From JAJDXW01 sp965214795 (GTDB lineage: Bacteria; Pseudomonadota; Gammaproteobacteria; HK1): a stretch of DNA of 64,000 nt. The notes under the pieces are model-generated. The model worked only from the letters and a program-made list of their open reading frames with translations, was not told the origin of the DNA and ran no database searches. Position 1 is the stretch's first letter. Each line of letters begins with the position of its first letter. The translations under genes and the position numbers were made by a program. Positions 55,128 through 63,289 of the stretch are shown here, piece after piece. The stretch covers positions 3,100,001 to 3,164,000 of the forward strand of contig OZ243976.1 of the NCBI GenBank assembly GCA_965214795.1, in the 5' to 3' direction.

Positions 55128-55985
55128 TCAGGTGGCGAGGAGCGGGGCGAGCGTCCGCTTGGCGAGCACCCCGGCGAGATGCTTTCGCATCGCGGCGTCC
55201 GCGTTGAGATCCTCGAAGGGATCGAGCTCCTCCTTGAGCGAGGTGGCGAGCCGGTCCGCGAGTGTGTCGGACCACGCCTCTCCTTCAAGCAGGGCCGCGG
55301 TCCGGACGGCCGGGATCGGGCGGTCGCCGGCGCCGAAGAAGACGAGGCGCCCGGAGCCGAAGCGGCCCCCCTCCACCGGGACGTGGGCCGCGAGGCCGAT
55401 GATCGCGTAGTCGCCGTGGCGGCGCGCAAGTTCCAGAAACCCGGACTCCCACCCGGCCCCGATCTTGGGCACCTCGACCGCGGTGAGCACCTCGCCGGGA
55501 CCCACCGCCGTCTCGTAGAGGCCCCGGAAGAACGACGCCGCGTCCACCGCACGGCGGCCGCCCTTGCCCACGATGACCATCCGCGCGTCGAGGGCGAGGG
55601 CGCAGGCGGGCAGCTCGGCGGCCGGGTCGGCAAGGGCGATCGATCCCCCGAACGTGCCCCGATTCCGGATCGCGGGGTGGGCGACGTGGGGCATGGCGCA
55701 CGCGATGAGGGGGGCATGGGCCGCCACCAGCGCCGAAGTCTCGACATCCGCGTGACGGGTCATGGCCCCGATGCGGATGGAGTCGCCGGCGTCCTCGATG
55801 CCGGCGAGGCCGGCGATGCCTCCGATGTCGACCAGCACCTCGGGAGCGGAGAGGCGCATGTTGAGAGTCGCCATGAGGCTCTGGCCGCCGGCGAGGATGC
55901 GAGCGCCGTCGCCGTGCTCGCCGAGCACCCGGAAGACGTCCTCGAGGGTCTCGGCCCGGACGTAGGCAAAGGGGGCAGGCTTCAT
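55128..55985 (-). CDS. Molybdenum hydroxylase FAD subunit
   Basis: 285-residue CoxM-like flavoprotein. FAD sites ILAGGQSLMATLNMRL and IRNRGTFGGSIALADPAAELPA; the C-terminal CO dehydrogenase flavoprotein domain begins near 175. First gene of the three-subunit hydroxylase operon; transfers electrons from the Fe-S subunit to an acceptor. Confidence 0.92.
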   Translation of the reverse strand: MKPAPFAYVRAETLEDVFRVLGEHGDGARILAGGQSLMATLNMRLSAPEVLVDIGGIAGLAGIEDAGDSIRIGAMTRHADVETSALVAAHAPLIACAMPHVAHPAIRNRGTFGGSIALADPAAELPACALALDARMVIVGKGGRRAVDAASFFRGLYETAVGPGEVLTAVEVPKIGAGWESGFLELARRHGDYAIIGLAAHVPVEGGRFGSGRLVFFGAGDRPIPAVRTAALLEGEAWSDTLADRLATSLKEELDPFEDLNADAAMRKHLAGVLAKRTLAPLLAT

Positions 55986-56162
55986 CGGTTCTTCCCGTTG
56001 CTGGCGGGCACGGCGATCGACGCCGCCGTCCGGTCGTCGACAAACGCCGGCTCGCGGCGCCGCCCGGATCGATTCATGGACATGACGGACTCGTCCCGCA
56101 TCGACGAAGACACCCGGGAAACGGGGCGCGTCGCCGTCGCCGGAGCGGCCCGGGCGGGCGGC

Positions 56163-57059
56163 TCATTCCCGGGCCGCGGCCGCCTTCCCGGCGGCGTTTC
56201 GGTACCAGTCGACGATCTGGCTCCCGGTCCACCGGACGACCCCCTCCGCGCTCGAGACGGCATCCAGCACCTTCTCGAGATACTTGATGCGGAAGGGAGT
56301 CCCCGAGATGTAGGGATGCACCGCGATCGCCATCACCCGGGCGTTGCGCTCCCCCTCCCGATCGAGGCGCTCGAGGCTGTCCATGCACCGGTCGTAGAAC
56401 TCCGCCGCCTTGTGGTGCTGGATGAGCATCATCGGGATGTCGTTGAGCTCCACGGTGTACGGAATGGAGGTGAGCGGGCCGTGTTCGGTGCGGATGTCGA
56501 AGGGTTGGTCGTCCATGGGAAAGTCCGCGACGTACTCGATGCCCGCCTCCGCGAGGAAGTCGGGCGTCTCGAAGGTCTCCGTCAGGCCCGGCCCCATCCA
56601 GCCGCGCGGGGCGCGACCGGTGAAGTCGCGGATCGTGTCGATGGTCCGGCGGATGTCCTCGCGCTGGTCCTCGATGAGGTGGGTGGGGCGCTGGTGGTAG
56701 GCGTGACCGAGGAACTCCCAGCCCGCGTCCCGCGCCGCCCTCGCGATGCGCGGGTACCGGACGCAGACCGAGCCATTGACCGACATCGTCACCGGAACCC
56801 CGCGCGAGAGGAGCGCCTCGTGGAAGCGCCAGAACCCCACGCGCATCCCGTACTCCTGCCAGGACCAGTTCGGGATGTCGGGGATGTGGACCCGGTTGCC
56901 GGGAGGTGGAAGCACCGTGCGCGGCATGGGCTTCTCGACGTCCCAGTTCTCGATGTTGACGATCACCCAGACCGCCACCCGCTTGCCGTCGGGGAGCGCG
57001 AGAGGCGGACGGTCGGCCATCGCCGAGTATTCGATACGGTCGCGCGGCTTCATCGCCAT
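56163..57059 (-). CDS. Polysaccharide deacetylase family protein (PuuE-like)
   Basis: 298 residues with the NodB-type fold as in cofactor-free allantoinase PuuE: RVAVWVIVNIENWDVEKPMP, QEYGMRVGFWRFHEALLSRGVPVTMSVNG, FLGHAYHQRPTHL and GWMGPGLTETFETPDFLAEAGIEYVADFP. The AMKPRDRIEYS start resembles the PRDLIGYG start of PuuE. It is divergently unlinked from uraH/puuD but directly upstream of the molybdenum hydroxylase on the same strand, so a cyclic amide made by that enzyme could be its substrate (inference). Confidence 0.8.
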   Translation of the reverse strand: MAMKPRDRIEYSAMADRPPLALPDGKRVAVWVIVNIENWDVEKPMPRTVLPPPGNRVHIPDIPNWSWQEYGMRVGFWRFHEALLSRGVPVTMSVNGSVCVRYPRIARAARDAGWEFLGHAYHQRPTHLIEDQREDIRRTIDTIRDFTGRAPRGWMGPGLTETFETPDFLAEAGIEYVADFPMDDQPFDIRTEHGPLTSIPYTVELNDIPMMLIQHHKAAEFYDRCMDSLERLDREGERNARVMAIAVHPYISGTPFRIKYLEKVLDAVSSAEGVVRWTGSQIVDWYRNAAGKAAAARE

Positions 57060-57466
57060 GGCGGTACGTCTCCCTGACGGCCGGTGCCCCGCGCCGGTAC
57101 CGGGACGGCCGGACGAGCGGCACCGCTCCCGAACATAGGCGGAGCCGCCAAGCATGTCAACGCACGAGGCTCTCCGGCAGCAGTTCTCGTTTTGGCGCCT
57201 GACTTCACCCTGATCCGCAAGCCGTCTTCTCCTGGCGACCCGATCCGGGGCCGATCGACGGTCGTGCCGGCCCTGCGGCGGGACCCGACGAGCAAAATGA
57301 GAATTGCCGGCTCTCCGGCGTGTTGGCAAAAAATAGAACTGTCCGGTTTGCTGTGAAAATAGACCCAGGAGGGCTGTCTTCGCGACGCCGGACCTTTTCA
57401 TGCGACGGGGTAGCCGGCCCGTCCATGCGTGTTTTGTAGCACAAGGGTTGTCCGTATGGTTGGTGG
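57060..57466. other. Intergenic region with MITE B4
   Basis: 407 bp; contains MITE B4, then A+T-richer sequence leading to the toxin-antitoxin promoter. Nothing else recognised. Confidence 0.5.
57178..57309 (-). mobile_element. MITE B, copy 4 (132 bp)
   Basis: Reverse orientation with perfect 9-bp duplication gctctccgg (57169-57177 and 57310-57318). Ends CAGCAGTTCTCGTTTTG and CAAAATGAGAATTGCCG. Confidence 0.92.
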
Positions 57467-57748
57467 ATGATCTTGTACACAAAGATGCTGGAACCGGTAT
57501 GGTATTCTCCCATTATAAAAGCTGTCCAGGTCACCTTCGACGAAGCCTTGCTCGAGAGGTTCGATCGGGAACCTGCGGTCCGTCGACGTGGCCGTTCGGC
57601 AGTGTTGAGAGAGGCCGCCGTCGAGTATCTCGAGCGCCGGGAAGCGGAGGAGATCGCACGCCGCTATCGAGCAGGATATCGGGACCCGCCCACTCGCGAC
57701 GACGAACTCGGGGATTGGTCCGACGAGGCGGCATGGCCGGAGAGCTGA
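57467..57748 (+). CDS. Ribbon-helix-helix antitoxin (MazE/CopG-like)
   Basis: Antitoxin of the disrupted toxin downstream. The conserved part starts at KAVQVTFDEALLERFD and continues through RGRSAVLREAAVEYLERREAEEIARRY, a ribbon-helix-helix DNA-binding domain, with an acidic toxin-binding tail (DDELGDWSDEAAWPES). The true start is uncertain: ATG at 57467 or 57485, or an ATT/ATA near 57512 directly after an extended -10 (tggTATTCT, 57500-57508), which would make it leaderless. It overlaps the toxin start by 16 nt. Confidence 0.8.
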   Translation: MILYTKMLEPVWYSPIIKAVQVTFDEALLERFDREPAVRRRGRSAVLREAAVEYLERREAEEIARRYRAGYRDPPTRDDELGDWSDEAAWPES

Positions 57749-58283
57749 CGCCGGCCCTTCGTCGCGGGGAGATTCGGCAGTATCGGTTCAAGGCGCCCGA
57801 CAAGCGCCGTCCCGTCCTGATTCCGACCCGCCAGGAGGTGCTGCCCTTGCTCGGGACCGCCATGGTGGCGCCAATCACTTCAACGATTCGGGGTCTGCCG
57901 AGCGAGGTATCGGTGGGTGTCGCCGAAGGCCTGAAACACCCCTCGGCAATCAACCTCGACCACGTGCAGACCGTCGAACAGCGGCGGCTGCATCACTACG
58001 TGGGGTCAGCCCGAAAAATCACCGACTTCCTGCTGCGGCCGCCCATCCGCTCGCGGTCGCGGGCCGTACTCCCGCAAGCCGCTTCGACCGCACGCACGCG
58101 CCAGTGTCGACTACGCCTCGGCAGCGCGCACGCGCGCTCTCGGTCCGTGCGGCCCGTTCCTCCGAGATCGTGGGGCATCTTGGCGCCCTCGCGACGAAAG
58201 TCGGTGATTTTTTCGGGTCAGTGAGCGAGGCGAAGATGCGCGAGGTCTGCCGCGCACTCGCCCTCGCCACCGGGTGCGCATAG
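57733..58283 (+). pseudogene. PemK/MazF-type toxin gene split by MITE C
   Basis: Residues 1-91 are intact: GEIRQYRFKAPDKRRPVLIP, VAPITSTIRGLPSEV and a NLDHVQTVEQRRLHHYVGS segment (57733-58009). MITE C3 then interrupts it. Beyond the element and its duplicated TCAG the frame resumes at 58222 with VSEAKMREVCRALALATGCA and TAG at 58281-58283. Removing 212 bp restores a 112-residue MazF-family RNase. As it stands translation runs through the element to a stop at 58222-58224, replacing the last 20 residues by about 70 unrelated ones. Confidence 0.85.
58010..58217 (+). mobile_element. MITE C, copy 3 (208 bp)
   Basis: Inserted in the toxin gene with perfect 4-bp duplication TCAG (58006-58009, 58218-58221). 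Same orientation and interior as copy 1 with about 20 bp less. Confidence 0.92.
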
Positions 58284-58292
58284 GGGTTCGGA

Positions 58293-59387
58293 CTACGGGC
58301 CGCCGATGGCGGCGTTGACCGCAGGCATCACCTTCTCCGCCATCAGCTCCATCGAGCGCCGACCGAGGGCCTTGTCCTCCCAGTCCTTGCCGGCGTAGAG
58401 GAGGGTTCCGAAGTCGCCGGTCACCTCGCGGAACGCGAGAAGCTGCTCCGTCACGCTGCCCGGGTCGCCCGCGATGACGAGGCGGTCCACGATGAAGTCG
58501 AGGGTCAGCTCTTCGTCCGGAAAGTCGGCGGTGGGCTTGAAGGCGGCGTGCCGCCCGAGCTTCTTCAGCTTGGTGAAGAGCTGCCGGTAGTAGAAGCGGT
58601 ACGGGCTCCGCTCGTGGGTCCTTCCGTAGTCGAGGGCGGTTCGGTGGTCGTCATGCACGAAGACCGATCGGGCCACCCGCCAGTCGCCGCGGTCCGGTGT
58701 CCGCCCCGCTTCCTCGCAGCCCCGCGCGTAGTTGGCCCAGTGCGTCGGGACCCACCTCTCCATCAGGAAGTTCGCGGAAATGGGGAAGAAACCCCTCCGT
58801 CCCATCTCGGTCGCGGTCGACGAGTGCGGGGCGACCACCGTGCCGAGGACGGGCGGGTGGGGCTTCTGGTAGGGCTTCACGATCGGGCCGAGCCCGACCT
58901 CCGGAAAGAGCGTCTCCCGCGTCGTGATCTTCCAGTGCCTGCCTTCGAGGTCGTAGGGCGGCTCCCCCTGCCAGATGGCGAGGATGTGGCCGATGGACTC
59001 GGCGAACATCTCCCGTCGATCGAGACCCCGGATGCCGAGCGCCTCGGCGTCCGACTCGAGGGCGCCGGGGCTGATGCCGAAGAGGAACCGCCCCTCGAGG
59101 AGGTGGTCGAGCATCGCGGCCTGCGCGGCAATGAGAACCGGATGGGTGTGCGACAGGTTGGCCGTTCCGGTTCCGAGCCTGATCTGCCTGGTCTCGGAGA
59201 TGAGGCTCGCCTGAAAGAGCATCGAGTTGGTGATGTTCTCGGCTGCGTCGGTCACGTGCTCGCCGACGTATGCCTCCGAGTAGCCCAGCCGGTCGGCGAG
59301 GATGATCGCCTCCCGGTCTTCCTTGAGAACCTCCGTGTAGTCGCGGTCGAGCCGGTGCACCGGCATGGTGAAGAACCCGAGCTTCAT
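58293..59387 (-). CDS. LLM-class flavin-dependent oxidoreductase
   Basis: 364-residue luciferase-like monooxygenase (TIM barrel using FMNH2 or F420). MKLGFFTMPVHRLDRDY start at 59387 with GGGGAGGG upstream. Landmarks: DRLGYSEAYVGEHVTDAAENI, IRLGTGTANLSHTHPVLIAAQAAMLDHLLEGRFLFGISPG and the AGDPGSVTEQLLAFREVTGDFGTLL C-terminal segment. Close in type to alkanal and nitrilotriacetate monooxygenase-like proteins; substrate unknown. Confidence 0.9.
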   Translation of the reverse strand: MKLGFFTMPVHRLDRDYTEVLKEDREAIILADRLGYSEAYVGEHVTDAAENITNSMLFQASLISETRQIRLGTGTANLSHTHPVLIAAQAAMLDHLLEGRFLFGISPGALESDAEALGIRGLDRREMFAESIGHILAIWQGEPPYDLEGRHWKITTRETLFPEVGLGPIVKPYQKPHPPVLGTVVAPHSSTATEMGRRGFFPISANFLMERWVPTHWANYARGCEEAGRTPDRGDWRVARSVFVHDDHRTALDYGRTHERSPYRFYYRQLFTKLKKLGRHAAFKPTADFPDEELTLDFIVDRLVIAGDPGSVTEQLLAFREVTGDFGTLLYAGKDWEDKALGRRSMELMAEKVMPAVNAAIGGP

Positions 59388-60091
59388 GCGCCCTCCCCGC
59401 CCGCCGGTCGCGCTGCGCGTCCCGATCATATCAGCGGGGGGCCGTCGCAAGGCGCGCCCCCCGCCGCGTCCGCCCGCCGCGCCCGCGCAAGGGCGCTTCC
59501 ATCCATGACCGGACGAACAGGCAGACGGTGACAAGCCCGCGGCCACTCGGCAGGATGTCGGATTACGCCTTCGGCCGACCCGTACATGGCCTCCTCCCGT
59601 GTTGCGAGGTGTTGCTCGTCGATGCAGCAATTCTCATCTTGCTCGTCGGGTCCCGCTGCGGGACCGACACGACCGTCGATCTGCCCCCGATCGAGTCGCA
59701 AGGAGAAGACGGCTTGCGGCTCAGGGTGAAGTCAGGCGCCAAAACGAGAGCTGCCGTCGTCGATGACGGGGACAGGATTGCTGCCGCATATTCGGCCTGC
59801 CGCCGGGCCGCCGGTCCCGCGCGGGTTGGAACCGCGCCCGGACAGGTCGCCTGGGCAGGTCGCCGGGACAGGTCGCCAGGGCAGGTCGATGAGCAAAGCG
59901 CAGTCCGATAACGAAGGGCCGGCACGATGGCCGCCGGGTCATGGGTACGAGTCCCCTCGCAAGCTCCCCGTGAGCACCGGCTGGCCGACCGGCCTTCACG
60001 CTCCCGCGGGTATCCCGCCCCCGGCCGGACCGCGGTGGTACACTTCCTCGGACCCCGCAGTCTCAAGTAGCGGAATGTGGAGGATATCTAC
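59388..60091. other. Intergenic region with MITE B5 and REP-like sites
   Basis: About 700 bp between divergent genes; holds a gtcggattacgccttcggccgac palindrome (59557-59579, 23 bp overall), MITE B5 and a gcaggtcgcc-type short repeat cluster (59846-59889). Confidence 0.5.
59625..59756 (+). mobile_element. MITE B, copy 5 (132 bp)
   Basis: Forward orientation with perfect 9-bp duplication tcgtcgatg (59616-59624 and 59757-59765). Ends CAGCAATTCTCATCTTG and CAAAACGAGAGCTGCCG, the most diverged pair. Confidence 0.9.
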
Positions 60092-61360
60092 ATGAAATCA
60101 CTCGGAAGGAAAAAGCCCGCAGGCTCGCTCAAAAGGTCGCTTGCGGCCCTCGTCGCGATCGCCGGCGCCGCGCTCGCTGCACCGGCGCAAGCCGGCGACA
60201 CCATCCGGATCGGCTTCGGCATGGCGCTCACCGGCGGACTTGCCGGCGCCGGCAAGGGCGCCCTCATCGCGATGCAGGTGTGGGCCGAGGACGTGAACGC
60301 GAGAGGCGGGATCCTCGGCAAGCCGGTCGAGCTCGTCTACTACGACGACCAGACCAATCCGGCAACCGTACCGGGCATCTACACGAAGCTCCTCGACATC
60401 GACGAGGTCGACTTCGTGGTATCCGGCTACGGAACGAACCTCATCGCGCCGGCGATGCCGATCGTGATGCAGCGCGGGCTCGTCTTCCCCTCCCTGTTCG
60501 GCCTTGCCGTCAACGAGAAGTTCAACTACGAAAACTACTTCCAGATCATGCCGGCCGGTCCCGAACCGATGACGGACTGGTCGCGGGGGTTCTTCGAGAT
60601 CGCCATGGCCCAGGACCCGCCCCCCAAGACCATTGCTCTCGTCGGAGCGGACGCGGAGTTCGCGCGCAACGCGGTCAAGGGGGCGCGGGAGACCGCGAAC
60701 AGGCTCGGCCTCGAGATCGTCTATGACGAGTCCTATCACCCGAGGACCGCGGACTTCTCCCCGATCGTCAACGCGATCCAGGCTCGCAACCCGGACATCG
60801 TCTTCGTCGGCTCCTATCCGCCCGATTCGGTCGGGATGGTGAAGGCGGCGACCGAGGTCGGGCTCAAGGCGAAGCTCTTCGGGGGCGGCATGGTGGGGCT
60901 CCAGTACGCCTCGATCATGACCGCGCTCGGGCCGAAGCTGAACGGCATCGTGAACTACGACTTCTGGGTTCCGGAGCCGACGCTCAAATTCGAAGGCGTG
61001 GAGGAGTTCCTCGCGAAGTACCAGAAGGCGGCCGTGGGCAAGGGGGTCGATCCCATCGGCTATTACCTGCAGCCCTACGCCTACGCCTACCTGCAGGTGC
61101 TCGATCAGGCGATCACCGCCACCGGCGGCATGGACCACGCCGCGATCGGCGAGCACATGCGCAACGCCGAGTTCGACACCGTCGTCGGCAAGGTCAGGTT
61201 CGCCCCGAACGGCGAATGGGCGAAGACCCGGGTGCTGATGGTCCAGTACCAGGGGATCGAGGACAACGAGCTCGAGACCTTCACCAGACAGGGGACCCGG
61301 GTGGTTCTGTACCCGGCGGAGTGGGTGTCGGGGACCCTCGACTACCCCTTCGCCGAGTAG
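60092..61360 (+). CDS. Branched-chain amino acid-type ABC transporter substrate-binding protein
   Basis: 422 residues; signal peptide ends AAPAQAG near 37. Type I periplasmic fold: DTIRIGFGMALTGGLAGAGKGALIAMQVWAEDVNARGGILGKPVELVYYDDQ is the standard LivK-like opening. ATG at 60092 with GGAGG 8 nt upstream, preferred over a GTG at 60077. First gene of a liv-like operon. The ligand could be an amide, urea or acid as well as an amino acid. Confidence 0.92.
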   Translation: MKSLGRKKPAGSLKRSLAALVAIAGAALAAPAQAGDTIRIGFGMALTGGLAGAGKGALIAMQVWAEDVNARGGILGKPVELVYYDDQTNPATVPGIYTKLLDIDEVDFVVSGYGTNLIAPAMPIVMQRGLVFPSLFGLAVNEKFNYENYFQIMPAGPEPMTDWSRGFFEIAMAQDPPPKTIALVGADAEFARNAVKGARETANRLGLEIVYDESYHPRTADFSPIVNAIQARNPDIVFVGSYPPDSVGMVKAATEVGLKAKLFGGGMVGLQYASIMTALGPKLNGIVNYDFWVPEPTLKFEGVEEFLAKYQKAAVGKGVDPIGYYLQPYAYAYLQVLDQAITATGGMDHAAIGEHMRNAEFDTVVGKVRFAPNGEWAKTRVLMVQYQGIEDNELETFTRQGTRVVLYPAEWVSGTLDYPFAE

Positions 61361-61452
61361 TTCCCGAGCCCCGACGGCCATCTCGAAAGAAGGCGAACCG
61401 GGAGATGTCGTCCCGCACCTGACGGGGCGACGTCTCCGGGCGTGAACCGCAC

Positions 61453-62325
61453 GTGTTCTCCGTCGACCTTCTCCTGAACGCGCTCGTCGCCGGCATCCTG
61501 CTCGGCGGCTTCTACGCGGCCGTGAGCCTCGGCCTCTCCGTCGCGTTCGGCCAGCTCAACATCGTGAACATCGCCCACCCGGCATTCGTGATCCTCGGCT
61601 CCTACATCGCCTACATGTGCAACAGCCGGTGGGGGCTCGACCCGATCCTCGTGGGTCTCGCGTTCACCCCGGTGTTCTTCCTCATCGGGGTCGGGGCATA
61701 TCGGGTCTACTACGAGAGCTTCGAGCGCAAGGACGACGAGGCGCTGCGCGGTCTCGCCTTCTTCTTCGGGGTGATGTTCATCATCGAGGTGGGACTCATC
61801 ATGGCCTACGGGGTGGACTTCCGCTCCGTCCAGGCCCCCTACATCGGGCAGAACTGGAAGATCGGCGGGGTCGGGGTGCCGACGCGCATGTTCGTTCCCT
61901 TCTGCGTCTCCCTCGTCATGTTCGCCGCCGTCTATCTCTATCTGTCGCGCACCTTCAACGGGCGGGCCATCATGGCCGTCGCCCAGGACCGGCTCGCGCT
62001 CCAGCTCATGGCCGCCGATCCGGTCCGGATCAAGCAGCTCGGCTTCGGGATCGGCATCGGCACCACCGCCCTCGCGGGGGCGCTCCTCATCATCATCATC
62101 CCCATCGAGCCCTCGATCGGCCGGCTCTACATCGGCCAGGTCTTCGCGATCGCGGTCCTCGCGGGGCTCGGCTCGATCCCGGGCACGCTGGTCGCGGCCC
62201 TCGTCCTCGGCATCGCCGAGAGCCTCGTCTCGACCTTCTACGGGCCATCCTGGGCGCCGGCCGTCGCATTCGGCATCCTCCTCCTCGCGCTCGCCTTCCG
62301 CCCCCAAGGGCTCTTCGGCCGATGA
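61453..62325 (+). CDS. Branched-chain-type ABC permease LivH
   Basis: 290-residue membrane protein, about eight helices. Family blocks: LLLNALVAGILLGGFYAAVSLGLSVAFGQLNIVNIAHPAFVILGSYIAY and the GLGSIPGTLVAALVLGIAESL C-terminal segment. GTG start with weak Shine-Dalgarno; 92 bp after the binding protein. Confidence 0.92.
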   Translation: MFSVDLLLNALVAGILLGGFYAAVSLGLSVAFGQLNIVNIAHPAFVILGSYIAYMCNSRWGLDPILVGLAFTPVFFLIGVGAYRVYYESFERKDDEALRGLAFFFGVMFIIEVGLIMAYGVDFRSVQAPYIGQNWKIGGVGVPTRMFVPFCVSLVMFAAVYLYLSRTFNGRAIMAVAQDRLALQLMAADPVRIKQLGFGIGIGTTALAGALLIIIIPIEPSIGRLYIGQVFAIAVLAGLGSIPGTLVAALVLGIAESLVSTFYGPSWAPAVAFGILLLALAFRPQGLFGR

Positions 62326-62338
62326 AGGCCCGCCGCCG

Positions 62339-63289
62339 GTGAGGCTCGACGCGTTCCACGCCGCGGCCCTGGCCATCGCCCTGCTCGGTGCCGCGATCAC
62401 CATCTTCGACCTGCTCCCGGTCAACAAGTTCGTCTACTTCGCGGCCTACGTGGTGCTCCAGTACGTGGTGCTCGCCACCGCCTGGAACATCATGGGCGGG
62501 TACATGGGCTACGTGAACTTCGGCACTGCGGGGTTCTTCGCGGTCGGGGCGTATACCTCCGTCGTGCTCTACAACCTCATGCAGGCGCCCCTCATCCTGA
62601 TGATCCCGATCGCCGGCGCGGTGTGCGCCCTCCTCGGGCTCGGCATGGGATACCTCACCCTCAGACTCCGCGGCGTCTTCTTCGCGATCGCGACCCTCGC
62701 CCTCGCCATCGTCCTCGAAACCCTGATCGTCAACTGGGACTACGTCGGCGGAGCGACCGGAGCCTACATCCTGCGTTCGCGGGAGATAGCCCCCTTCGGG
62801 GACTACGTCGAGTTCCTCTTCTTCGTGATGCTGCTGCTTGCGGTCTTCGCGGTCTCGGTCGCGCGCTGGATCGAGCGCTCGAAGACCGGCCGCGGCTTCG
62901 CGGCGATCCGCGACGACGAGGTGGCCGCCGAGTGCGCGGGGGTACCGACCCTTCGCCTCAAGCTCATCGCGACCACCGTCTCGGGGTTCCTCATGGGAGT
63001 GGCCGGCGCCCCGTTCGTACTCTACGTGGGTTTCGTCGAGCCGTCGTCCGCGTTCAACCTCGTCTACGCGGTGAACTCCATCGCGATGCCGATGGTCGGC
63101 GGCGCGACCACCTGGATGGGACCTCTCATCGGTGCCCTGCTGCTGGGTACCGTCCAGCAGGTCGCCACCGTCACCATCTCCTCGGAGCTCAACCTGCTGA
63201 TCGTCGGGGTGCTGCTCGTGTTCTTCGTGATCGCGGCCCCCGAGGGCATCGTCGGCCTGGTCCGCAGGTGGCGGGGGGGCGGCCGGTGA
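62339..63289 (+). CDS. Branched-chain-type ABC permease LivM
   Basis: 316 residues, eight to nine helices. ATAWNIMGGYMGYVNFGTAGFFAVGAYTSVVL, the cytoplasmic loop SKTGRGFAAIRDDEVAAECAGVPTLRLKL, and GGATTWMGPLIGALLLG. A GTG start 13 bp after livH; stop overlaps the livG start (GTGA). Confidence 0.92.
   Translation: MRLDAFHAAALAIALLGAAITIFDLLPVNKFVYFAAYVVLQYVVLATAWNIMGGYMGYVNFGTAGFFAVGAYTSVVLYNLMQAPLILMIPIAGAVCALLGLGMGYLTLRLRGVFFAIATLALAIVLETLIVNWDYVGGATGAYILRSREIAPFGDYVEFLFFVMLLLAVFAVSVARWIERSKTGRGFAAIRDDEVAAECAGVPTLRLKLIATTVSGFLMGVAGAPFVLYVGFVEPSSAFNLVYAVNSIAMPMVGGATTWMGPLIGALLLGTVQQVATVTISSELNLLIVGVLLVFFVIAAPEGIVGLVRRWRGGGR

Noticed and set aside
52230..55985. Aerobic CO dehydrogenase coxMSL
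   Set aside because: The subunit set matches, but the large-subunit active-site loop lacks the CO dehydrogenase signature.
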